Part shown: positions 52,174 to 60,673 of the stretch, piece by piece
Layout of the letters: each line of letters opens with the position of its first letter
Position numbering within the stretch: position 1 is the first letter of the stretch
NCBI RefSeq assembly: GCF_010727475.1
Contig: NZ_AP022567.1
Location: 1,612,001 to 1,676,000, forward strand
Direction: 5' to 3'
Length of the DNA stretch: 64,000 nucleotides
Source: Mycolicibacterium mageritense
GTDB lineage: Bacteria; Actinomycetota; Actinomycetes; Mycobacteriales; Mycobacteriaceae
The notes under the pieces: generated by a model
What the model was told of the DNA's origin: nothing
The model's input: only the letters and a program-made list of their open reading frames with translations
The model's database searches: none
Translations under genes and position numbers: made by a program

Positions 52174-53331
52174 ATGGAACGTCACGGCCGCTTCACTTTG
52201 CGGGCGAAGCGCGCCGCGGTCGACGGTGTGGCGATCTCGAACTGCTATGTCACGATCCACAACGGTGTAATCGAGGCGGTGAGTCAGAACGCACCGCCAG
52301 GGTCGTCGGTTATCGATCTCGGGCACGTCGATCTCATCCCGGGTCTCGTTGACCTTCACTCCGACGCGCTCAATCCTCGCAGTCAGCCGCGCCCTCGAAC
52401 ACGATTCCCGCTGGGCGCCACCCTTCTACAGGTCGACGCGGAAGCCGTGGCAAACGGAGTTACGACCCAATGCCTCTGCCTGACAGTCGATGACGACCTG
52501 CAAACTTCGAACGACATTGTCGATCCCACTGATTGGCTGACAACACTTCAGTTGCACAAAAAACACCTCCGCACCGACTCGATGCTCCACGTCAGATTCG
52601 AGCTGAGCGCCGAACGATGGCGTCTCAGCGAGCATTTGGCTGACCCGGCTTTAACCAAGCTCGTCTCCTACATGAACCACGCCCCTGGTGTCGGACAGTA
52701 CAGCCGAGACAGTTCGGCGTGGGACGAGGCCTTTCTTCGCAGCCACGACGGAGGCCCCGAAGACCGCAAACGAATCAGCAACGCGCGGGCCCTTCGCGCG
52801 CGCGACGTGTCGTCACGACGACGAGAGACGGCCATGTTTGCAGCGGACGCCGGAATCCCGCTTGCTTCACATGACGACCTGACCCGCCAGGACGCGATGG
52901 AGGCGGCCCGAGTCGGCGCATCGATATGTGAGTTCCCGCTAACCCTCGAGGCAGCTGTCGAAGCCCGGCGCACCGGTATTCACGTTGTGATGGGTGCACC
53001 CAACGCGTGGCGCGGCAGCTCGCACCTGTCATGGCTGTCAGCCCGGGACGCAATATCGGAAGGTGTCGTCAGCGCCCTGGTGTCCGACTACCACCCAGCC
53101 TCACTGATTCACGCGGTCTACAGCCTCGCCGAGGCCGGCGATGTTCCGTGGGCGGCCGCCGTCAGGCTGGTCACCGAAGGACCCGCCGTGGTAGGTGGCT
53201 TTCACGATCGCGGCCGGATCGCGAAAGGGTTCGCTGCCGATCTCGCTGCCGTTGATTCATCTGCCGGCTTGCCGATCGTGAAGCAGACCTGGCGCTCCGG
53301 CCGACCCCTGATGGGCATTTGCACCGAATGA
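52174..53331 (+). CDS. PhnM-like metal-dependent amidohydrolase
   Basis: The protein is 385 residues from the ATG at 52174. PhnM hallmarks are present throughout: LVDLHSDALNPRSQPRPRTR (metal-binding DxHxD), NHAPGVGQYSR, PLASHDDLTRQDAMEAARVG, FPLTLEAAVEARRTGIHVVM with GAPNAWRGSSHLS, and LVSDYHPASLIHAVYSLA. In the C-P lyase pathway PhnM removes pyrophosphate from ribosyl-alkylphosphonate triphosphate, but no phnGHIJKL lies here. This copy may hydrolyse an N-acyl aminophosphonate or another phosphate-bearing substrate of the oxygenase pathway. Last clear gene of the operon; a 37-codon frame overlapping its stop (53328-53441) is not convincing. Confidence 0.9.
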   Translation: MERHGRFTLRAKRAAVDGVAISNCYVTIHNGVIEAVSQNAPPGSSVIDLGHVDLIPGLVDLHSDALNPRSQPRPRTRFPLGATLLQVDAEAVANGVTTQCLCLTVDDDLQTSNDIVDPTDWLTTLQLHKKHLRTDSMLHVRFELSAERWRLSEHLADPALTKLVSYMNHAPGVGQYSRDSSAWDEAFLRSHDGGPEDRKRISNARALRARDVSSRRRETAMFAADAGIPLASHDDLTRQDAMEAARVGASICEFPLTLEAAVEARRTGIHVVMGAPNAWRGSSHLSWLSARDAISEGVVSALVSDYHPASLIHAVYSLAEAGDVPWAAAVRLVTEGPAVVGGFHDRGRIAKGFAADLAAVDSSAGLPIVKQTWRSGRPLMGICTE

Positions 53332-53481
53332 GTGGGCCTCGCCGGCCGCACCGCGCCGACGTCCACAAGTGGCTCCAGCTGCTCAAACAATCCGCGTCGC
53401 TCGTATTTCCACGGGCGACTCTTGCCGAGGCCAGAGGTTGACAGATCGACTATCCAGCCAGACCTAGGGCATCTGCGGTGG

Positions 53482-53501
53482 CGTTGCAATCCCTTGCAAC
53501 G
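53482..53501. promoter_or_regulatory. 20-bp operator palindrome upstream of the aco operon
   Basis: CGTTGCAA-TCCC-TTGCAACG is a perfect 8-4-8 inverted repeat, 124 bp before the acoA start. It lies in the 294-bp gap between phnM and acoA (53332-53625), which contains no other convincing feature. The AcoR-like GAF regulator encoded at the end of the operon is the most likely binder. Confidence 0.55.
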
Positions 53502-53625
53502 GTAGTGACCGCGCTCTCATCTCCATAGCATCTGTGACCGCGACCGGCGCCGACGAGAACCACTGCGCGGCGTCGGCATCGGGGCACCGACCAGAGCACC
53601 TCTGGTCGAATTGCGAAGGAGAGAC

Positions 53626-54588
53626 ATGGCGTTGACCAAGGCGGAGTTGCTACACGCGTATCGCAAGATGGCCGAGATCCGGGCATTCGAGGACCGGCTG
53701 CACGAAGAGAACGCAACGGGCGACATTCCGGGGTTCATCCACCTGTACTCGGGTCAAGAGGCGATCGCGGTCGGAGTATGCGAGAACCTCGGTGACCGCG
53801 ACTACATCGGCTCTACGCATCGCGGGCACGGGCACTGCATTGCCAAGGGCTGCGACATCCGGGCGATGATGGCCGAGATCTTCGGCAAAGACGACGGCTT
53901 GTGTCACGGCAAGGGCGGCTCGATGCACATCGCCGACCTGTCCGTCGGCATGCTCGGCGCCAACGCGATCGTCGGCGGTGCCCCCTCGCTGGCGATCGGT
54001 GCGGCACTGACCGCCAAGACACTCGGGAACGGCGGTGTCGCAGCAAGTTTCACCGGTGACGGCGGGTCGAATCAGGGCACCGTGTTCGAGGCCATGAACA
54101 TGGCGGTCGTCCTGGAGCTGCCGATCGTCTTCGTGATCGAGAACAACGGCTACGGCGAGGCCACCGGACGCGACTACGCCGTCGGGACGACCAGCATCGC
54201 CCAGCGATCGGCGTCCTTCGGCATGCCCGCGACCACCGTGGACGGGACCGACTTCTTCGCCGTGTACGACGCCACCAGCGAGGCCGTGCAGCGGGCCCGC
54301 AGCGGCGGAGGCCCCTCGACGATCGAGGCCGTCGCGCACCGATTCCACGGTCACTTCGAGGGCGACGCCCAGCTGTACCGGACGCCCGAGCAGGTCGCCG
54401 AACTGCGTACCACCGACGACCCACTGCAGAAGTTCCGCGCATCCGTCGCGAAGACCATAGGCGCTGACGAACTCGACGAGATCGACCGGGTAGCTCGTGA
54501 GCTTGTCGGCACAGCTGTGGCCGAGGCCCGCGCCGCAGCCTATCCGCCGGTATCCAGCCTGCTCACCGACGTCTACGTCGCGTACTGA
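53626..54588 (+). CDS. acoA: acetoin dehydrogenase-type E1 alpha subunit
   Basis: The protein is 320 residues from the ATG at 53626, after GAAGGAG. It is the thiamine-diphosphate alpha subunit: FIHLYSGQEAIAVGVCENL, YIGSTHRGHGHCIAKG, the TPP motif GDGGSNQGTVFEAMNMA with IENNGYGEATGRDYA, and HRFHGHFEGDAQLYR, which resembles AcoA rather than PdhA. Together with acoB, acoC and lpdA it would cleave acetoin to acetaldehyde and acetyl-CoA. Other small 2-oxo or hydroxyketone substrates are possible. Confidence 0.93.
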   Translation: MALTKAELLHAYRKMAEIRAFEDRLHEENATGDIPGFIHLYSGQEAIAVGVCENLGDRDYIGSTHRGHGHCIAKGCDIRAMMAEIFGKDDGLCHGKGGSMHIADLSVGMLGANAIVGGAPSLAIGAALTAKTLGNGGVAASFTGDGGSNQGTVFEAMNMAVVLELPIVFVIENNGYGEATGRDYAVGTTSIAQRSASFGMPATTVDGTDFFAVYDATSEAVQRARSGGGPSTIEAVAHRFHGHFEGDAQLYRTPEQVAELRTTDDPLQKFRASVAKTIGADELDEIDRVARELVGTAVAEARAAAYPPVSSLLTDVYVAY

Positions 54589-54600
54589 GGGAGAAACACG

Positions 54601-55632
54601 ATGAGCCTTTCGAAAATCACCTACCGCGAGGCGGTCAAGGACGCGCTGGCCCTGGAGATGCGGCGTGACCCGACGGTCGTCCAGATCGGCGAGGATCTGC
54701 GCGGCGGCCAGGGCGGCAGCAATCCGGCACTGGCCACCGAGAAGGTCGAAGCGTTCGGTGGCGTTCTCGGTGTCACCAAAGGCCTGTGGAGCGAGTTCGG
54801 GTCAGAACGCGTCATCGACACCCCCATCACCGAATCGGCCATCATCGGCATGGCGGCTGGAGCGGCGTTGACGGGTCTGCGGCCGGTCGCCGAACTGATG
54901 TTCATGGACTTCTTCGGTGTCTGCTACGACGCGCTCTACAACCAGGCCGCGAAGTTCCGATACATGTTCGGCGGTAAGGCCCGTACGCCGCTGGTGGTGC
55001 GCGGCATGATCGGTGCCGGGTTCTCCGCGGCCGCGCAGCACTCCCAGTCGCCCTACAACGTATTCGCCGCCGTGCCGGGCCTCAAAGTGGTGGCGCCGTC
55101 GAATCCGTATGACGCCAAAGGACTTCTGATTCAGTCGATTCGTGATGACGATCCGGTCGTCTTCTGCGAACACAAAACGCTGTACGACATGAAAGGTGAA
55201 GTGCCGCAGGAGTCCTACACCGTCCCCCTCGGGGTCGCCAACTACACCCGGGAGGGCAGTGACGTCACCGTGATCGCTCTCGCGGCGATGGTGAACGTGG
55301 CCAACGACGCTGCCGATGCCCTTGCCGCCGAAGGCATCTCCGTCGAGGTGGTCGACCCCCGTACGGTTTCCCCGCTCGATGAGGAGAGCATCCTGGAGTC
55401 GGTGGCGTCGACCGGTCGGGTGGTCATCGTCGACGAGTCGGCGGCGCGGTGCGGGTTCGGGCACGATGTCGCCGCGCTCATCACGACGAAGGCGTTCTGG
55501 TCGCTCAAGGCGCCGATCGAACTCGTCACGCCGCCGCACACCCCTGTGCCGTTCTCACCGGCGCTTGAGAAGGAGTGGCTACCCTCGGTCAGCCGCGTCG
55601 AGGACGCCATCCGCCGGGCGGTGTCGGCATGA
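54601..55632 (+). CDS. acoB: acetoin dehydrogenase-type E1 beta subunit
   Basis: The 343-residue transketolase-type beta subunit has ITYREAVKDALALEMRRDPT at the start, IGEDLRGGQGG, DTPITESAIIGMAAGAAL and EVVDPRTVSPLDEESILESV. It begins 12 bp after acoA and overlaps the E2 start by four bases. It forms the alpha2-beta2 E1 with AcoA; the glutamate in TPITE is the cofactor-activating residue typical of the family. Confidence 0.94.
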   Translation: MSLSKITYREAVKDALALEMRRDPTVVQIGEDLRGGQGGSNPALATEKVEAFGGVLGVTKGLWSEFGSERVIDTPITESAIIGMAAGAALTGLRPVAELMFMDFFGVCYDALYNQAAKFRYMFGGKARTPLVVRGMIGAGFSAAAQHSQSPYNVFAAVPGLKVVAPSNPYDAKGLLIQSIRDDDPVVFCEHKTLYDMKGEVPQESYTVPLGVANYTREGSDVTVIALAAMVNVANDAADALAAEGISVEVVDPRTVSPLDEESILESVASTGRVVIVDESAARCGFGHDVAALITTKAFWSLKAPIELVTPPHTPVPFSPALEKEWLPSVSRVEDAIRRAVSA

Positions 55633-57149
55633 GTGACCTGGCCGTCATCGAGATCCCGAAATGGGGCCTCTCGATGGAAGAAGGCACCGTCGTGGAGTGG
55701 CTCGTCACCGAGGGCACCACCTTCAACAAGGGCGATCTGCTGTGCGAGATCGAGACCAGCAAGATCACCAATCAACTCGAAGCCCCGTTCAGCGGCTTGC
55801 TGCGAAGGATCCTCGCCAAACCCGGTGACACTCTCCCGGTCAGCGCGCCCATCGCGATCTGTGCACCCCCGTCCGTCAGCGATGCCGAAGTTGACAGTTT
55901 CGCCGCCGATCTCGCAAGAACGACAGGCGTGGCGTCACCCGCACCATCGCAACCCGCGACCGCCCCAACCGCTACTTCCCCTGTCGTGCAGTCGATCCCG
56001 GCCGCAACCCCTGTGACGTCGTCGGCCACGCACGTCGCCGGCGCCACCGTCGTCCCCGACGTGCTGCGTGGCAAGACCGAGGCTGACGTGTTCGCCACCC
56101 GTCACGCCCTGCGGCTGGCCGACGAACTGTCGATCGACCTGGCACGCGTGACTCCCACTGGGCGGGGCGGCCGCATCTCGGTGACCGATGTCGAGCACGC
56201 CATCGTCGACGCGGGCGGGTCGGTCGCCGCCAAAAACCGGGCCGTCCGCAGCGGCATCCCCGGTAGGTCGACCCGCGACGATAGTGCAGTCGCGGCCACC
56301 CCCGTCGCGCGCCGGCTGGCCGGGATACTCGGAATCAATCTGCACGACTGCCGCGCAACAGGTTCGCGGGGCCGGGTCTGCGAAGCGGACGTACGGGACG
56401 CGGCACGCCGATTCAACCCGGAATCCGCTGCCGCGCCGAATGCGCCGTCAGCCACTGCCGCCGACCACGAGACGATTCCGCTGTCTGCCATGCGGAGGGC
56501 GATAGCGTCACGCTTGCAGGAGTCGAAACGCAACGCCCCTCATTTCCGGCTGACCGTGGATCTCAAGATCGACGACCTGTTGCGGCTGCGCGATGAGATT
56601 AACGCGACCGTCGCGGGGGTGAAACTGTCGGTCAACGACTTCATCGTCAAAGCCTGTGCCATGGCGCTGGTCAAGGTGCCCGATGTGAACATCCAGTATG
56701 ACGAGCAGGCGCAGTCCGTGCTGCGCTGCGCATCCGCGGACGTCTCCGTCGCGGTCGCTCTCCCTACCGGGCTCATCACACCCATCGTGCGCGGTGCGGA
56801 CGGCCGGTCGCTCGCCGAAATATCCGCCGAAATCGCCACATTGGTGACGAAGGCAAAAGCCGGCACGCTGCAACCCGACGAGTTCCAAGGGGGCACCTTT
56901 ACCGTGTCGAACTTGGGCATGTTCGGTGTCAGGCAGTTCGATGCGATCATCAACCCGCCCCAGGGCGCGATCCTGGCCGTCGGAACCGCCACCAATCGGC
57001 CGGAGATCGCCGGCGGCGAACTTGTTTCGACAACCATTATGTCCGTGACCTTGTCGTGCGATCACCGGGTCATCGACGGCGCCACGGGAGCGAGGTTCCT
57101 CCAGCAGTTACGGGCTTACGTCGAATCCCCCGCCCTGATGTTGGTTTAG
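55629..57149 (+). CDS. acoC: E2 acyltransferase with two E3-binding domains
   Basis: The protein is 506 residues from the ATG at 55629 in an ATGA overlap with acoB. The lipoyl domain carries its lysine in EIETSKITNQ (about residue 45). Two successive segments look like peripheral-subunit-binding domains: FATRHALRLADELSIDLARV with GRISVTDVEHAI (about 155-195), and TPVARRLAGILGINLHDCRA with GRVCEADVRDA (about 223-262). The catalytic domain ends with CDHRVIDGATGARFL. It transfers the acyl group to CoA within the acetoin dehydrogenase complex. Confidence 0.93.
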   Translation: MSDLAVIEIPKWGLSMEEGTVVEWLVTEGTTFNKGDLLCEIETSKITNQLEAPFSGLLRRILAKPGDTLPVSAPIAICAPPSVSDAEVDSFAADLARTTGVASPAPSQPATAPTATSPVVQSIPAATPVTSSATHVAGATVVPDVLRGKTEADVFATRHALRLADELSIDLARVTPTGRGGRISVTDVEHAIVDAGGSVAAKNRAVRSGIPGRSTRDDSAVAATPVARRLAGILGINLHDCRATGSRGRVCEADVRDAARRFNPESAAAPNAPSATAADHETIPLSAMRRAIASRLQESKRNAPHFRLTVDLKIDDLLRLRDEINATVAGVKLSVNDFIVKACAMALVKVPDVNIQYDEQAQSVLRCASADVSVAVALPTGLITPIVRGADGRSLAEISAEIATLVTKAKAGTLQPDEFQGGTFTVSNLGMFGVRQFDAIINPPQGAILAVGTATNRPEIAGGELVSTTIMSVTLSCDHRVIDGATGARFLQQLRAYVESPALMLV

Positions 57150-57160
57150 GAGATTCCGAA

Positions 57161-58555
57161 ATGACCGACAACTTCGATGTCCTGGTGATCGGCGGCGGCC
57201 CCGGCGGCTACGTGGCCGCCATCCGGGCCGCCCAGCTGGGCCTCAACACCGCCCTCGTCGAACGTGACCGTCTCGGCGGAATCTGTCTGAACTGGGGCTG
57301 CATTCCCACCAAAGCATTGCTGCACGGCGCCGATGTCGCCCATGCCCTGGCCAATGCCCACGAGGTGGGATTCACCATCGGTGCAGTCGAATTCGACATC
57401 TCGAAGCTCGTGCAGTTCAGCCGCAACGTTTCGGCGCGACTCTCAGGCGGAGTCGAGTACCTGATGCGCAAGAACGCCGTCACTGTCATCGCCGGCACCG
57501 CGCGGTTGGCAGGCAAGGGACTCGTCGACGTCAGCACCGACGCAGGCATCCAGCGTTACCGCGCCGACCACGTGATCCTGGCAACGGGCGCCAGGCCGCG
57601 CACCGTCCCCGGACTCACTCCCGACGGTGAACGGATCTGGACGTACTTCGAAGCGTTGCAGCCGTCCACGTTGCCGCGTTCGCTTGTCGTGGTCGGCTCG
57701 GGAGCCATCGGGGTCGAGTTCGCCAGCCTCTACCGAGACCTCGGCACCGACGTGAGAATCGTGGAGATGGCGCCACGCATCATGCCCGCGGAGGATACGG
57801 CCGTATCCGAATTCGTCAGACGGCGCTTCGAGAAGCGCGGAATCGGTGTCTACACAGGATCTCGCGTGACGGCCGCGACAATCCACGACATCGGGGTCGA
57901 TCTCACCGTCGACGGACCCGGCGGCCCGGAGGATGTGACTGCCGAGCGGGTTCTCGTGGCGGCGGGAATCCAGGGCAACATCGAAGGGCTGGGACTCGGG
58001 GATATCGGCGTCGAGACGTCAGGCGGCACGATCGTCACCGATGATTGGTGTCGCACAACGGCATTCGGCACGTACGCGATCGGCGACGTCGCGGGCGGCC
58101 CGTGCCTGGCCCACAAGGCGAGCCACGAAGCGGTGCTGTGCGTCGAGCACATCGCGGGCATGTCCCATACGAGACCGCTCGACACCAACCTGGTTCCCGC
58201 CTGCACGTATGCCCGCCCGCAGGTGGCGAGCCTGGGGATGACAGAAGAACAGGCAAGGTCAACCGGACGCCGCCTGCAGGTCGGCACCTTCGACCTGCAG
58301 GCTTCGGGGAAGGCCCTGGCCATCGCGGAAGCCGACGGTTTCGTCAAGACCATCTTCGATGCCGACAGCGGAGCCCTGCTCGGAGCCCACATGGTGGGCC
58401 CAGACGTCACCGAGCTGATCCAGGGTTTCGGGATCACCGCGTCGCTCGAAGCCACCGCCGATGACCTCGCGGACGTGATTTTCGCCCATCCGACGCTTTC
58501 GGAAGCCATGCACGAATCCGTGCTCGCCGCCCTCGGCAAACCGCTCAACAGCTGA
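57161..58555 (+). CDS. lpdA: dihydrolipoamide dehydrogenase (E3)
   Basis: The protein is 464 residues from the ATG at 57161, after AGGAG. It has FAD motif VLVIGGGPGGYVAAIRAAQL, the redox-active disulfide in GGICLNWGCIPTKALLHGAD, the NAD motif VVVGSGAIGVEFASLYRDLG and the C-terminal His-Glu active-site segment AHPTLSEAMHESVLAALGKP. It reoxidises the lipoyl groups of the operon's E2 and could also serve the E1/E2 pair at 25-28 kb, which has no E3 of its own. Confidence 0.96.
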   Translation: MTDNFDVLVIGGGPGGYVAAIRAAQLGLNTALVERDRLGGICLNWGCIPTKALLHGADVAHALANAHEVGFTIGAVEFDISKLVQFSRNVSARLSGGVEYLMRKNAVTVIAGTARLAGKGLVDVSTDAGIQRYRADHVILATGARPRTVPGLTPDGERIWTYFEALQPSTLPRSLVVVGSGAIGVEFASLYRDLGTDVRIVEMAPRIMPAEDTAVSEFVRRRFEKRGIGVYTGSRVTAATIHDIGVDLTVDGPGGPEDVTAERVLVAAGIQGNIEGLGLGDIGVETSGGTIVTDDWCRTTAFGTYAIGDVAGGPCLAHKASHEAVLCVEHIAGMSHTRPLDTNLVPACTYARPQVASLGMTEEQARSTGRRLQVGTFDLQASGKALAIAEADGFVKTIFDADSGALLGAHMVGPDVTELIQGFGITASLEATADDLADVIFAHPTLSEAMHESVLAALGKPLNS

Positions 58556-58585
58556 GGGCGAGGCCTGCTGGAGGTTCCCGCTACT

Positions 58586-59788
58586 GTGAACACCATGACT
58601 CGCCCTGCAGTGACAGGAGCGTCCGTCGATCTGGTCCGGCACGCTCGATTGCTGAGTGAAATCCGCGAAGCGGTGCTGTCCGGCCAACAGCCACCCCGGC
58701 AGCCGCGCCCGCTGGTCGCCCGGTCCTGGGAGCGGCTCTGTACACACGGCATCTCTCCCGACGATTGCGGGCGGTCGACCTCGGTCACCCTGTCCGAGGT
58801 CGAGAACCGGCGCAGCCGCAGCGACTTGCGGAAGGTGCTGCCCGACCTGCGGGCAGTCCTCGGGTCCGCGGCCGCCTCTGCCGACTTCGTGGTGGTCATC
58901 GCGGACAACGACGGCGTCGTGCTCTGGCGCGACGGAGCACAGACCATCCGTCGCACCGCCGATCAACTCGGATTCGTGGAAGGCGCCAGCTGGGCAGAAA
59001 ATGCCGTCGGTACCAACGCGATCGGCACCGCCCTCATCGAGAACACCGGAATCACGCTGTTCTCCGCCGAGCACTACGCCCGCCGCCAGCACAGCTGGTA
59101 TTGCATCGGCGAACCTGTCCACGATCCGCGCTCGGGAGACATCCTCGGCGTGATCGACATCAGTGGGCCCGCGATGACACTGCACCCGTCGACGGCAGGG
59201 CTGGCGCAATCGGCCGCCCGGCTCGCCGAAGCCACCCTGTGGCGGCTGCATCGAGAAAGCCTCGACCGCCTGTGCGAACAGAGCGCCGCCCTGCTCGCCG
59301 GCGCGGCCCCGGCCCTGGTGGTCGACGAACACGGCTGGGTCGCCTGCGCGCGGGGTTTGGAAAATCCCGGGCGCATCGCAGCCCCGTCACCTGAGGCCGC
59401 CGTCTTCGTACCCGGGCTCGGCCTGACAGTCCCGGAACCGCTCGGCCACGGCTGGATCCTCCGCCCGCACCGGGTCGACGCGCACGTAGAACTCGAACTC
59501 GACCTCGGCGACACGCCTCGAGCGACCATTCGTGGCGACGTCACCTGGACGCGCGGACTCTCCCCCCGCCACGCCCAGATCCTGCGAATGCTCGCACAAA
59601 ACACCGGGCATGGAGTCAACGCAACCGATCTCAGCATTGCGCTGTACGGCAACGCCGAACACACCGTAGCTGTTCGCTCGGAGATGTCCCGCCTGAGAAA
59701 GCGTCTCGGTGCCATCATCACCGGCCAGCCCTACCGATTCTCCGACCAAGTCGCAGTACGAGTCCTCACCGGCCTCGAGTCGGCCTGA
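58586..59788 (+). CDS. AcoR-like GAF-domain regulator lacking the sigma-54 ATPase
   Basis: The protein is 400 residues from GTG 58586 (GGAGG eleven bases upstream; ATG 58595 is an alternative). The N-terminal half matches the AcoR sensory region: PLVARSWERLCTHGISPDD, then a GAF domain with GFVEGASWAENAVGTNAIGTAL and HYARRQHSWYCIGEPVHDP. The sigma-54 AAA+ domain of classical AcoR is missing. The C-terminus (from about residue 325, LSPRHAQILRMLAQ and HTVAVRSEMSRLRKRLGAII) looks like a winged-helix DNA-binding domain, as expected where sigma-54 does not exist. It lies 30 bp after lpdA. Confidence 0.88.
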   Translation: MNTMTRPAVTGASVDLVRHARLLSEIREAVLSGQQPPRQPRPLVARSWERLCTHGISPDDCGRSTSVTLSEVENRRSRSDLRKVLPDLRAVLGSAAASADFVVVIADNDGVVLWRDGAQTIRRTADQLGFVEGASWAENAVGTNAIGTALIENTGITLFSAEHYARRQHSWYCIGEPVHDPRSGDILGVIDISGPAMTLHPSTAGLAQSAARLAEATLWRLHRESLDRLCEQSAALLAGAAPALVVDEHGWVACARGLENPGRIAAPSPEAAVFVPGLGLTVPEPLGHGWILRPHRVDAHVELELDLGDTPRATIRGDVTWTRGLSPRHAQILRMLAQNTGHGVNATDLSIALYGNAEHTVAVRSEMSRLRKRLGAIITGQPYRFSDQVAVRVLTGLESA

Positions 59789-59842
59789 GCCCGAGGCCAG
59801 GCGCTCATGTCGGCCGTCATCTCGGGGCGTCGGCGCTACCGG

Positions 59843-60010
59843 CTATCGCGATTCCGCTGGGTCACCGTGAGTAGCGCGATGTTTACGGACCGCCAATCGC
59901 AGCTCGGTGAAGTGCCGGAAGAATCCGAACGCATAACTTGGCTCTTCGAGGCACTGATACTCGAGAGGAATGGAATCGGGAACCTGGTAGTTGATGGCTA
60001 GTTGGTTCAC
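59843..60010 (-). CDS. small hypothetical protein coupled to chrB-like gene
   Basis: A 55-residue frame starts at GTG 60008-60010, overlapping the ChrB-like stop as GTGA, with AAGGGA six or seven bases upstream. The product begins VNQLAINYQVPDSIPLEYQ and ends with a basic KHRATHGDPAESR; it has no membrane segment or known motif. Coupling and the ribosome site argue for a real gene, but length and lack of homology leave doubt. It may instead be a decayed remnant. Confidence 0.4.
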   Translation of the reverse strand: MNQLAINYQVPDSIPLEYQCLEEPSYAFGFFRHFTELRLAVRKHRATHGDPAESR

Positions 60011-60630
60011 AGGGATCCCTTCTGCTGTTGCGCACGAGCGGTCCGATACCGCTGGCTCGACGGCAGCGGACGGGGTGCGCGACTTTGACCCGCCACGTCC
60101 CATCGAGGAAGGATCTCGGCCCAGTCTGTGGCCTGCCGATAGGTGAGAATCCGCGAGACGAGGTTGTCGGAGGGGACCGCGGGTGCGGGACCATACCCAG
60201 CCCACAAGGTCTGATAAAGCGAGTCGTAATAGATGACGGAGTCGCGCAGATTCTCATGGTCGTCAGGCCGCAGAATGGTCATGGCCTCAGAAAAGGAGGC
60301 CAAGGATACCGCCAGGTGAAGCAGGTTCTCGTCGAGTCCTGGGTAGCTCTTGCCCTGGGCAAAAGCAATTCCGGCCTCGATGACCGTGGCCATCTGCTGC
60401 AGTTCCGGCGCACTGATCTCGTAGGCGTTCAGGATCTTTCGGAAGGTACTCCCCTGGTCGTCGTGCGGCCCGAGTTTGGCGCCGCTCAACGCGAAGGGCG
60501 TCGCGTCGGCCGGCACCGCCGTGTCGGCGTCCACGAATTCGAAGGTGGCCCCACAGTCGACGAACCTCCGGATCAGCCACGGTGACGCCACCCGGTCCAG
60601 ATGGATGCGCCTACTGGTTACCCACAGCAC
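60007..60630 (-). CDS. ChrB-like chromate-resistance-family protein
   Basis: The protein is 207 residues from GTG 60628-60630, after AAGGAG. It corresponds to the ChrB C-terminal domain: RRIHLDRVASPWLIRRFVDCGATFEFV, here spanning residues 7-33, where ChrB has the cysteine-containing ACPWLIRRF (the cysteine is serine here). The N-terminal DNA-binding half of full ChrB is absent, and no chromate transporter ChrA is nearby, so a stress or small-molecule role rather than chromate resistance is likely. It lies 43 bp after the FAH-family gene. Confidence 0.8.
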   Translation of the reverse strand: MLWVTSRRIHLDRVASPWLIRRFVDCGATFEFVDADTAVPADATPFALSGAKLGPHDDQGSTFRKILNAYEISAPELQQMATVIEAGIAFAQGKSYPGLDENLLHLAVSLASFSEAMTILRPDDHENLRDSVIYYDSLYQTLWAGYGPAPAVPSDNLVSRILTYRQATDWAEILPRWDVAGQSRAPRPLPSSQRYRTARAQQQKGSL

Positions 60631-60673
60631 GTCGTTTTCTCCTTACCGAAATCCATGTTGACGGGTGGACGCA

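Noticed and set aside
53328..53441. 37-codon frame overlapping the phnM stop (ATGA)
   Set aside because: The overlap looks like coupling, but the peptide has no features and is too short to support.
59807..60001. 64-codon plus-strand frame after the AcoR-like gene
   Set aside because: No ribosome site; it is opposed by the better-supported coupled minus-strand ORF.
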